In this document: positions 4,158 through 10,993 of the stretch, one piece after another
Layout of the letters: every line of letters starts with the position of its first letter
Numbering within the stretch: position 1 is the first letter of the stretch
Assembly (NCBI GenBank): GCA_035505995.1
Contig: DATJQF010000261.1
Location: 1-10,993, forward strand
Direction of reading: 5' to 3'
DNA length: 10,993 nt
From: DATJQF01 sp035505995
Lineage (GTDB): Bacteria; Bacteroidota; Bacteroidia; Bacteroidales; FEN-979
Position numbers and translations under genes: made by a program
The notes under the pieces: generated by a model
The model's input: the letters and a program-made list of their open reading frames with translations, nothing else
What the model was told of the DNA's origin: nothing
Database searches by the model: none

Positions 4158-6977
4158 ATGCTCAAAATCATAAAAAAGCACTTTTACCTTTTTTGGATGT
4201 TAATGGTTCTGTGCTTTAATGCAGCAGGCCAGGGCGGCCTGACCTCCCTCGAATACAATTTGCCCCATTCCCTTAAGCTTACCTCAATTACTTTGAACAA
4301 CGGGAAACATGTCATTCTGCCATCTAATCCGGATCTTTTCTCCATTCTCATCGACCAGCTTCCGTTCACTTCTGCAGATGCTTCTGGCATAAAACGGGGT
4401 AAGGACAACATCGGATTCAGGCTGGCCGACAGCCTCGGGGTTTCCTTTTGGCAGGAGAAGGATTTTAAACCCGGGATCAAAATGATCTTCCGGATCACCA
4501 ACCTGGGGAAGAAGGATCATATGGTGGAAAACTTTGTCCCGGGGGGAGAAGGCCCCGACAGGGTTTACCTCACGGCCGAAGGGACCAAAGAGTGGCCGCA
4601 CTATTTATGCAGGTCGGTGCTGCACCGGCCGGGATACGGACCGGTAGGCGTGATCCTGCCGGATAATGTGTGGCATCTGGGGTTTGCGGATATCCGGGTG
4701 AACGACAGTCTCTCGCTGACCGGGCTGGCCCGGAGAGGGGAGAGGGATCCGGAGCGCACGGCCATCGACCGCTGGGCGGTAACCCTGAAGCCGGGCGGGT
4801 GGATGGAGTATCTCGTCTATTTTGATGTCCATCCCGGTGACTGGCACGAAGGGCTCCGGATGATGTTCCGGGATCGCTGGGGATATGACCTGAAAACCTT
4901 TGACAATACCCTCTTTGAGCGGACAGACCTCCAATGGATGCGGAGCGCTTACCTGATGCTGCTCCAGTTCGCGTGGGACAAGGAGTATTACGACGAATTC
5001 AAAGATGATTATACGTTTTACCGTTCCTTCCCTCTGTATGATTCGCTGACCGGGGGATATGATATTTTCACGCTCTGGCCTACGTGGCCCAGGCTGGGAC
5101 TGGATCAGCGGAACCAATGGGATATGTACCGCGACCTGAAGGGAGGGTTGACGGAATTGAAAAGACAAACGTCTTTCCTGCATTCCCTGGGGAAAAAATA
5201 CTTTATCTCCTATAACCCCTGGGATGAAAGCACGCGGAAAGAGGGCCAGATGAAAGGGATGGAAGATCTGCTGCGGGCCACGGATGCCGACGGCGTGGTG
5301 CTCGATACGCGGGGAGCCTCCAGCCGGGAGCTCCAGGCCACGGCCGATAAGGTCCGGCCGGGGATCATCATGTACAGCGAAGGCATGGCCGTGGTGAAGG
5401 ATATGCCGGGGATCGTGGCCGGTCGCGTGCATGATGCCCTGGTGCTGCCGCCTCCGCTGAACCTGAACAAGTTCATCAAGCCCGACTTTGCCATCTTCCG
5501 GGTATTGCAGCTGGCCGATGACCGCCTGCACCGGGAAATCGCCATTTCCTTCTTCAACGGCTACGGGGTGGAGATCAATACCGCCCGGCCCGGACGACCG
5601 GCCTGGATGGAGGAGGAATATGCCTACCTCGGGAAGGCGCTGAAGATCCTCCGGGAGAACAATTCGGTTTTTCATGATTTGCAATGGCTCCCGCTGATCC
5701 CGACCCTGGCCGACAGCATTTACGTAAACCGGTGGACAAACGGCGACAAGACCCTGTACACGATTTACAGTGCTTCCCCCCGGGGGCTCCGCGGACCTCT
5801 GTTCGAAGCGCCTCCTGCTTCGCGTGAAATGCATTATGTGGACCTCTGGAACCACGAGGAGATCACCCCGGTTCCCGGCAGCGAAAAAGTGCTGATTCCC
5901 GGTTCGGTGGATCCCTTCGATCCTTCCTGGCTGAATACCCGCCGGGAGGGGAATGCAGGCTGCATCGCCCTGATGAAAAAACGCCTGGAGGTGAGGCAAA
6001 CAGGAGGGTTGCTGGCCTTCAGCAGCTCATCGGGCGACCGGATCGTCCTTACCGGGGAGAACCCGTCCTATCATTCAAAGTCGAAAACATTTGGCCCATC
6101 CGGGGATACCGTAAAAATATACGACCTGTTTGACCCCTCGGCCGGTAAGATCGTCATCCAGCTCTTTGATAAGACGGAATTGCTGGATGAACGGGTGATC
6201 CATCTGGACAACTCCATACCGCTGCTGATCACGGAACCTATGAAGACGCCGGCATCAGCCGCCCCGCCCGATGGCATGAAGGAGATCCCGGCCGGGAGCT
6301 TCATGTTTTATTCAAAAAGAGATTCCTCCTCCCAGGAGCCTTTCATTGCGTTGCCCGATCACAGGGATACTGTAAAAATGACGATGCCACGCTTTTATAT
6401 GGATATCTACCCGGTCACGAATTATGAATTCCTGCGGTTCCTGCTGGCCGCTCACTATGTCCCTAAGGATACGGCGAATTTCCTGAGGCACTGGGTTCAT
6501 GGCAGGATCCCTGACGGGAAGGAGAATTATCCCGTGGTGTATGTGAGCCCGGAGGATGCCAGGGCTTATGCAGAATGGGCCGGGAAAAGGCTTCCGACCG
6601 AGGCGGAGTGGCAATATGCCGCCCAGGGCCATGATCTTCGAAAGTATCCCTGGGGAAATAAAATGGATTCGACACGCTGCAATTATCACCGTGGCTATAT
6701 CACACCGGTAAACGCATTCGAGGGAGGCGCCAGCCCGTTCGGCATCAGGGACCTCATCGGGAATGTCTGGCAGATGACGGCAGATGTTTATGATATCGGG
6801 TGTTACCGGTATGTCATGATAAAAGGAGGAAGCTATTACCACCCCACTTCAAGCGTCTGGTACGTGACCGGCGGACCCTTGCCGGCCTGGCACCCGGAAA
6901 TGATGCTGCTGGTCTCACCCGGACTTGACCGGAATGCGACCGTCGGATTCAGATGTGTCAGTGATGCGGTTCAGTAG
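4158..6977 (+). CDS. Secreted glycoside-hydrolase-like protein fused to a SUMF1-like domain
   Basis: I take the ATG at 4158 as the start (939 residues); an in-frame TTG at 4149 adds only three. A signal peptide spans about residues 1-26, ending in CFNAAGQ. A beta-rich region (about 27-240) follows. Next comes a probable TIM-barrel region (about 285-480) with GYDIFTLWPTWPRLG, KKYFISYNPWDEST, ADGVVLDTRG and IIMYSEGM; D383 and E408 are the best acid/nucleophile candidates. No GH family number can be given safely. A beta-rich linker (about 515-700) leads to a SUMF1/FGE-type domain (704-933) with YPVTNYEF, GKRLPTEAEWQYAA, YPWGN, DLIGNVWQMTADVY and GFRC. The two catalytic cysteines of true formylglycine-generating enzymes are absent: GGSYYH has His895 at the first, and Val900 sits at the second. 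The domain is thus probably structural or ligand-binding. The likely role is periplasmic or extracellular glycan processing beside the GH172 operon. Confidence 0.85.
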   Translation: MLKIIKKHFYLFWMLMVLCFNAAGQGGLTSLEYNLPHSLKLTSITLNNGKHVILPSNPDLFSILIDQLPFTSADASGIKRGKDNIGFRLADSLGVSFWQEKDFKPGIKMIFRITNLGKKDHMVENFVPGGEGPDRVYLTAEGTKEWPHYLCRSVLHRPGYGPVGVILPDNVWHLGFADIRVNDSLSLTGLARRGERDPERTAIDRWAVTLKPGGWMEYLVYFDVHPGDWHEGLRMMFRDRWGYDLKTFDNTLFERTDLQWMRSAYLMLLQFAWDKEYYDEFKDDYTFYRSFPLYDSLTGGYDIFTLWPTWPRLGLDQRNQWDMYRDLKGGLTELKRQTSFLHSLGKKYFISYNPWDESTRKEGQMKGMEDLLRATDADGVVLDTRGASSRELQATADKVRPGIIMYSEGMAVVKDMPGIVAGRVHDALVLPPPLNLNKFIKPDFAIFRVLQLADDRLHREIAISFFNGYGVEINTARPGRPAWMEEEYAYLGKALKILRENNSVFHDLQWLPLIPTLADSIYVNRWTNGDKTLYTIYSASPRGLRGPLFEAPPASREMHYVDLWNHEEITPVPGSEKVLIPGSVDPFDPSWLNTRREGNAGCIALMKKRLEVRQTGGLLAFSSSSGDRIVLTGENPSYHSKSKTFGPSGDTVKIYDLFDPSAGKIVIQLFDKTELLDERVIHLDNSIPLLITEPMKTPASAAPPDGMKEIPAGSFMFYSKRDSSSQEPFIALPDHRDTVKMTMPRFYMDIYPVTNYEFLRFLLAAHYVPKDTANFLRHWVHGRIPDGKENYPVVYVSPEDARAYAEWAGKRLPTEAEWQYAAQGHDLRKYPWGNKMDSTRCNYHRGYITPVNAFEGGASPFGIRDLIGNVWQMTADVYDIGCYRYVMIKGGSYYHPTSSVWYVTGGPLPAWHPEMMLLVSPGLDRNATVGFRCVSDAVQ

Positions 6978-7939
6978 CTGAGGATCCAGGCGTCTTTGAA
7001 CTTCTTCTTCACTTCCCGCAGGGCGCTGTCGGCTTTGGCCTTCAACTGAAATTCCATGATGGAGAGCCGGGTTTTGTTGTCGCGCTCGATCAGCCTGGCG
7101 TCCGGATAGCCGTTGGCTTTCAGGTCGGCCAGGGATTTGTTCATATCGGCTATCGGGTACTGGCTTTTTACGATAATATAATAAAGTCCGGGCACCTGCT
7201 TTGAGATCTCCTGCTTGCCTGGTGCAGTAGAAGGCTTTGTCCCCGGCGAAGCAGGAACAGGAGCGGGGACGGGCTTTTCTTTTGATTTCTCTTTATCCTG
7301 CCGGGATTTCAGGGTGTCCGCGACGGCATTCTGTTCTGCCGTGGCTCCGCATACCGCCGGGGAGGGCTCCGCATCCGGAAGCTCCCCGAACCAGGCGCAG
7401 GCGTAATTCTCATAGATCCCGATCCCGATCGCGTTCCATTTCTTTCCCTGCCATTTCCCGGTGTTCATCAGGAAGCTGTTGAAATAGGGAATGGATCTCC
7501 AGAAGGCGATGATGCTGTCGATCATGACGGCATTATTCTCCCAATACACGATCTCGTAACCCTTTCCCTTGTAATTGGTGAGCTCTTTTGGCTTGTCCCA
7601 GACGCTGTTTTTTTTGTTCTCATCCTTCGGGTAGCAGAATGGCTTCCAGGTGCCCTTGTTTGACCAGGAGTGAAAGTTACAGGGCTCGACATCCGGATGA
7701 TTGAAATAAAGGTCCTTGACATGCGTGGAAGCCACGAAGCATAAGGATCTTGACAGGGGGATGACCGGCAGATCGTACCGGAGACGGTAATCGTTGATCA
7801 TTTTATACAGCTTGGCTTCCAGGGGAGAGATGCAGAATCCGGCGGGAACCTCCCTCCCGGTTTTTACCGGCTGCTGGGCCATTCCCTGGAAGGAGAACAG
7901 CAAAAGAACGAAGAACCCGATTCGCTTGATCCGCATCAT
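6971..7939 (-). CDS. Secreted CAP-domain protein with C-terminal SPOR domain
   Basis: This 322-residue protein has a signal peptide (1-21, ending GMAQQ). A CAP (SCP/PR-1-like) domain spans about 36-190: ISPLEAKLYKMINDYR (37-52), H73 in ASTHVKDLYF, E134 in YWENN, and the closing strand NAIGIGIYENYACAWFGE. H73 and E134 are candidates for the CAP cavity residues. Cysteines at 36, 67, 87, 102, 181 and 197 could form disulfides. A Pro/Lys-rich linker (about 205-248) leads to a SPOR domain (250-322): GLYYIIVKSQYPIADMNKSL, LKANGYPDARLI, and KKKFKDAWILSY. SPOR domains bind denuded septal peptidoglycan, so the protein probably acts at the cell wall or division site. The start overlaps the GH172 stop by 4 nt (ATGA), so translation is likely coupled. 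A second ATG directly follows the first. Confidence 0.85.
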   Translation of the reverse strand: MMRIKRIGFFVLLLFSFQGMAQQPVKTGREVPAGFCISPLEAKLYKMINDYRLRYDLPVIPLSRSLCFVASTHVKDLYFNHPDVEPCNFHSWSNKGTWKPFCYPKDENKKNSVWDKPKELTNYKGKGYEIVYWENNAVMIDSIIAFWRSIPYFNSFLMNTGKWQGKKWNAIGIGIYENYACAWFGELPDAEPSPAVCGATAEQNAVADTLKSRQDKEKSKEKPVPAPVPASPGTKPSTAPGKQEISKQVPGLYYIIVKSQYPIADMNKSLADLKANGYPDARLIERDNKTRLSIMEFQLKAKADSALREVKKKFKDAWILSY

Positions 7940-9933
7940 TTCTTTCTGTATATCTGCCTTTTTTGTTCCGCGCTTACGACCAGGGATTTATTCTTATCGA
8001 TCAGCCTTGCGTAAAAGGCGAATCCTCCCAGATTATTCTCAACCTTCAGCATCAGTTTGTTCCAACCGGGCTTTACCTCCAGCAGGATCTCCTTCTGGTC
8101 CGGTTCCGCGATGCGCACCCCAAGGAAACGGTAAACCATCCGGTTATTGAAAAAGACCTTGATTCCGTCGTCCGAACCCACCCAGAGCGGGATCTCCTGA
8201 TCCGATTCCGAGAACAGGTAAGTGACGGCATAGCCTACCGCCATTTCGTAAGGCCGGAAGTAACGGGTAAGGTCGAAGTACCCGTTTTCCGGTGTTTTTA
8301 CGTATTTCCAGGTCACAAGTTTCCGGTTGAAGCCTTCCGCAGGTGCTGTGAGATCGACGGACACCTCCGGATCAAAGGCCGAATCGATCCCCAGCCGGGC
8401 CCCTCCTGAACCCAGGGGATTGGGAAAAGGACCGATGATATACCAGTCGGGAATATAGCTTCTTTTAGGGATCACCTCCAGGGCATCCAGGCCGGTCGCA
8501 TAGCCTTTTGAAAGAGTATCCTTCCCTGTTACCCGGAAAGAGAGTCTGATCGAGGACGCCTGATTCTGCAGCGGTGGGAGGACCAGCGGACCCGCCGGTA
8601 TGATGGACGGGTTGAACCCGGCAATCTCTCCGATCTTTTTATTCTGATAATAAACGGCCGTATTCCCGTAATCGGGTCCCCGGGTAAAGTAGATCCGGAT
8701 ATCATATTGCGACTCGCTCATATTGTTCAGCACCAGGGAAAAGGAGTCATTTTTCTCGGTTTCCACCCGGAGCTGCTTTAAGCCGCCCCATTCAGCGCCC
8801 CAGTCCGACATATCCTCTTTTACCGAGGGGATCCGCCCGAGATTGAAACTCAGCTTTTCCGCTTCCAGGATCCCGTTCGGCACCACGGTCCGCAAAGGGA
8901 TCCGCAGTCCTGCCTTAGGCAGGGGCGGAAACGGCTGATGAGGTTCGATCTGGTACCAGTAAACGGTGCTGGAATAGTCGGCTATTTCCTGGTTCCCGTG
9001 TCCATGCTCGATCGAGAAGCGGATCGATTTCTTGAACGGGATCGGGTCCAGGATATGGAACCGGTAAGCCGCGATCCTGCCCAGCGAAGTGTCCTTCAGG
9101 ATCAACCCGTTGTAAGGACCCGCGTACTCGCCTTTGTTGAAATACCATCCGCTCGAGAAATAATCCTCCGTGCCGGTACCCTGGATGGAAGGCTTTGTTT
9201 CTCCGTCCACGAAAATCTTTTCATCGCCTTCCAGGAAGGCAAAATTCTTCCGGTACGACTGGACATTCAGGTTCAGCCCTACCACATGACCGCGGCCTTT
9301 GATATCGAGGATCGTATAATTCGAGTCGTAATCGGTCCGGACGTCCCTTCTCCAGAAGGCATGAAAATACGCGACATCCCTGGGGATATACCCGTCCAGC
9401 TTCTGGTAATCCACCTGGTAGTACAAGGCCGGGATCTCCTTCCCGGTCTCGTTCACGATATCGATGCGGGCCGATTCTTCAAAGGGCATCGGGAAAAAGC
9501 AGGTGTATCCCCCGCTCGACATCGAAAGGTAAGGCGTTGCATATTGCTTATAGGCGAACCCGGTTCCAAAGAAATCCCCGAACGGTACTTCTACGGAAGG
9601 GCTCTTCTCCCGGTCCCAGAACATGCGGATGACGACCCGGCGCAGGAAATAGGGATCCCGTGAATCGATGGTGAACCAGATCCGCGTGATGATCCCCGGG
9701 CCTGAAACGTTAAAGATCGTAGCGGTTTTACCGGGAAGGACCCGGATATAGTCCTCGTTGCCCCCGGTGGTATCCGAGCTCGAAACCTGGATCAGCTTGC
9801 TGGCTTTCAGGTAAGGCAGCATCCCCGGATTGAGGATCGATTCAATGTCGGCCCGGTTGCCTGTTTCGCACCCGCAGATCACCAGCATCGCCAGCAGGAA
9901 CATTGCGGCCGATCCGCTCATGAGCTTTTTCAT
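7936..9933 (-). CDS. GH172 (DUF2961) lipoprotein with accessory binding modules
   Basis: I place the start at the ATG at 9933 (665 residues): it gives MKKLMSG, a hydrophobic run and a lipobox I-C-G-C (Cys22), and AGGAAG lies just upstream. The GH172 domain (about 31-331) carries SGPGIITRIWFTID, VPFGDFFGTGF, NLNVQSY, FLEGDEKIFVDGE and GTGTEDYFSSGWYF. E235 (LEGDE) and E256 (GTGTED) are 21 residues apart, the same spacing as the acid/base and nucleophile reported for bifidobacterial difructose dianhydride I synthase/hydrolase. Known family members cleave alpha-D-fructofuranosides or D-arabinofuranosides, so the furanoside substrate is inferred. A beta-sandwich (about 351-488, EAEKL to GLDALEVIP) resembles a CBM6/35-type module. 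A last module (about 493-647, WYIIGPFPNP, WVGSDDGIKVFF, PGWNKLMLKVEN) resembles a PA14/lectin-like domain. It is probably outer-membrane anchored, and co-operonic with the GH63-like gene upstream and the CAP-SPOR gene downstream. Confidence 0.88.
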   Translation of the reverse strand: MKKLMSGSAAMFLLAMLVICGCETGNRADIESILNPGMLPYLKASKLIQVSSSDTTGGNEDYIRVLPGKTATIFNVSGPGIITRIWFTIDSRDPYFLRRVVIRMFWDREKSPSVEVPFGDFFGTGFAYKQYATPYLSMSSGGYTCFFPMPFEESARIDIVNETGKEIPALYYQVDYQKLDGYIPRDVAYFHAFWRRDVRTDYDSNYTILDIKGRGHVVGLNLNVQSYRKNFAFLEGDEKIFVDGETKPSIQGTGTEDYFSSGWYFNKGEYAGPYNGLILKDTSLGRIAAYRFHILDPIPFKKSIRFSIEHGHGNQEIADYSSTVYWYQIEPHQPFPPLPKAGLRIPLRTVVPNGILEAEKLSFNLGRIPSVKEDMSDWGAEWGGLKQLRVETEKNDSFSLVLNNMSESQYDIRIYFTRGPDYGNTAVYYQNKKIGEIAGFNPSIIPAGPLVLPPLQNQASSIRLSFRVTGKDTLSKGYATGLDALEVIPKRSYIPDWYIIGPFPNPLGSGGARLGIDSAFDPEVSVDLTAPAEGFNRKLVTWKYVKTPENGYFDLTRYFRPYEMAVGYAVTYLFSESDQEIPLWVGSDDGIKVFFNNRMVYRFLGVRIAEPDQKEILLEVKPGWNKLMLKVENNLGGFAFYARLIDKNKSLVVSAEQKRQIYRKK

Positions 9934-9936
9934 GTT

Positions 9937-9942
9937 CTTCCT
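9937..9942 (-). promoter_or_regulatory. Ribosome binding site fixing the GH172 start
   Basis: AGGAAG on the minus strand lies 3 nt before the ATG at 9933 and overlaps the TAG stop of the upstream glycosidase. It favours this start over in-frame ATGs at 9951 and 9975, which would add residues before the lipoprotein signal and lie inside the upstream gene. Confidence 0.55.
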
Positions 9943-10993
9943 ATTTAGCATATTCTTCGATGAGCAATTTAGCAAGGATGGAGTCCCAGATATAATTGGG
10001 AGGGCAGTTCAGCACTTCATTATCGGGACTGAACGACTCCCAGAAATTATGGTTTTTACACAGTTGAGTACGGGCACAGAGGAGCATCTTCCCTGCCAGC
10101 TGGTGGGAAAGGTCCGCATACCCGTTATTCTTCAACCCGTCATATACCAGGTAATCCCAGAGAAGCCATACCGGGCCGTTCCATTTGCAGCAATAATCCA
10201 CATAGGGACTGTACCACGGATCCTGCGCTGAAAGGGTAGGGACCCCGTATTTTCTCCAGAACCGGGACGTGTCCGTCAGGGCGGTGATCAGCTTCTCCGC
10301 CCGGTCATGTGGTGCGGCGCCGGCCCAGAGGGGCAGGAACCCGATGATCTCCTGCCTTTTCAGGTCCCGGGTCATGAACCGGAAGGAATGATCCTCCTTA
10401 TTAACCGAGTAGTAAAACCCGGTGGAATCGTCCCACATCCTTTCGTTCAGCAGCTTTGCAGTGATATCCGCACGGGATTGCCACTCCCTGGCCTCTTTCT
10501 CTTTTCCCAGCTCCCCGGCCATGTTGGCCAGGCTTCTTTCTTCCTTGATGACCATGCAGGTCAGATCAAGGCATTCGAGCTCATCCGAAATATCCTCCTT
10601 GTCCACGTCCAGGTACCGTTCGGCGGAAACCTGGAAGACCGCGTTATACCAGTCCCTGACATTCTCGATGATCCCGTAAGGTCCCCATTCGAAGGTCCCG
10701 TCATGGTCCTGATCGCGGTTCCGGATCAGCCACTGCACGTATTTCGAGCCGGAAACATAGGCATCGGCGAGAAACTGCCTGTCATGGCTCACTTCGTAAA
10801 CATTCCAGTTGATCCAGCTGAAGAACGGGGCGGAGGTCGTGGGCATGTTATTATGCGGATAGGACTGCATGCCCCGGGGACCATGCCGGTATGCGATCAG
10901 TCCGCTGGTATCCTGCTGCTCGATATAGACTCTCTCAGACCCTTCCGCTGACAAAGGATCGAGATAGGCGTAGGCAAGCATGCTCAGCGATTC
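9941..10993 (-). CDS. GH63/MGH1-like glycoside hydrolase, C-terminal part (partial)
   Basis: The frame is open to the right edge, and codons continue before the ATG at 10981, so the true start lies outside the window. The visible 350 residues fit the (alpha/alpha)6-barrel of GH63 and mannosylglycerate-hydrolase-like enzymes. Numbered from the ATG at 10981, the blocks are TTSAPFFSWINWNVYE (48-63), RNRDQDHDGTFEWG (87-100), NVRDWYNAVF (107-116), ERMWDDSTGFYYSV (180-193), KWNGPVWLLWDYLVYDGL (266-283) and FWESFSPDNE (313-322). D110 and E315 are candidates for the catalytic acid and base. Family members hydrolyse alpha-linked glucosides, mannosylglycerate and related compounds; the exact substrate is not readable. 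The signal sequence, if any, is beyond the edge. Its stop lies 7 nt before the GH172 start, so the two are almost certainly one transcript. Confidence 0.82.
   Translation of the reverse strand, partial: ESLSMLAYAYLDPLSAEGSERVYIEQQDTSGLIAYRHGPRGMQSYPHNNMPTTSAPFFSWINWNVYEVSHDRQFLADAYVSGSKYVQWLIRNRDQDHDGTFEWGPYGIIENVRDWYNAVFQVSAERYLDVDKEDISDELECLDLTCMVIKEERSLANMAGELGKEKEAREWQSRADITAKLLNERMWDDSTGFYYSVNKEDHSFRFMTRDLKRQEIIGFLPLWAGAAPHDRAEKLITALTDTSRFWRKYGVPTLSAQDPWYSPYVDYCCKWNGPVWLLWDYLVYDGLKNNGYADLSHQLAGKMLLCARTQLCKNHNFWESFSPDNEVLNCPPNYIWDSILAKLLIEEYAK

Noticed and set aside
4605..5999. A 464-codon open frame on the minus strand inside the glycosidase/SUMF1 gene
   Set aside because: It is antisense to a well-supported gene, is rich in His, Pro, Arg and Gln, and shows no signal or domain; this is a typical shadow of high-GC codon use.
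6267..6968. An active formylglycine-generating enzyme (sulfatase activator)
   Set aside because: Both catalytic cysteine positions are replaced (His895, Val900), and no sulfatase gene is visible in the window.
8938..9663. A 241-codon plus-strand frame opposite the GH172 gene
   Set aside because: The GH172 catalytic motifs lie on the other strand in this region, and the frame has no domain or start context.
9934..9975. Upstream ATGs (9975 and 9951) as the start of the GH172 protein
   Set aside because: They would put up to 14 polar residues ahead of the lipoprotein signal and overlap the upstream gene; the ATG at 9933 has AGGAAG just before it.

Overview
The window reads as a piece of a Bacteroidota chromosome (Bacteroidales-like; the exact lineage cannot be told from here). 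The clues are two Bacteroidota-type promoter boxes (TTTG / TAnnTTTG), A-rich leaders with few Shine-Dalgarno sites, two secreted lipoproteins, a DUF559 gene set between GC-rich palindromes, and several multidomain carbohydrate-active proteins. GC content is moderately high in most genes and clearly lower (roughly 40% by eye) in the DUF559 gene.

Layout. At the left end, on the minus strand, lies a hypothetical lipoprotein with weak YD-like strand repeats. A short intergenic region with candidate divergent promoters separates it from a plus-strand run of three genes: an SGLT-type sodium/solute symporter, a 75-residue two-helix membrane protein, and an Ogt-type methylated-DNA repair methyltransferase that overlaps the small gene by 14 nt. 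Five bases after the methyltransferase stop begins a 670-bp unit at 3399-4068. It is bounded by two inverted 33-bp repeats (31/33 identical), each holding a palindrome of GC-rich arms, and it contains one gene, a DUF559 (Vsr/PD-(D/E)XK-like) nuclease, on the minus strand. This is the most promising candidate for a little-described system.

The right half is carbohydrate-related. A large secreted plus-strand protein joins a glycoside-hydrolase-like region to a C-terminal SUMF1 (formylglycine-generating-enzyme-like) domain that lacks both catalytic cysteines. It converges, with a 7-nt overlap, on a tightly packed minus-strand operon. In transcription order that operon holds a GH63/MGH1-like glycosidase cut by the window edge, a GH172 (DUF2961) lipoprotein with extra binding modules, and a secreted CAP-domain protein ending in a SPOR domain. 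The last two overlap by 4 nt (ATGA).

How they may work together (inference): the surface or periplasmic GH172 enzyme, the GH63-like enzyme and the GH-like/SUMF1 protein would trim a glycan rich in unusual furanosides or alpha-linked sugars, and the sodium symporter would import the product. No SusC/SusD pair is visible, so this is not a classical polysaccharide utilization locus within the window. I see no tRNA, rRNA, CRISPR array or classical transposase.
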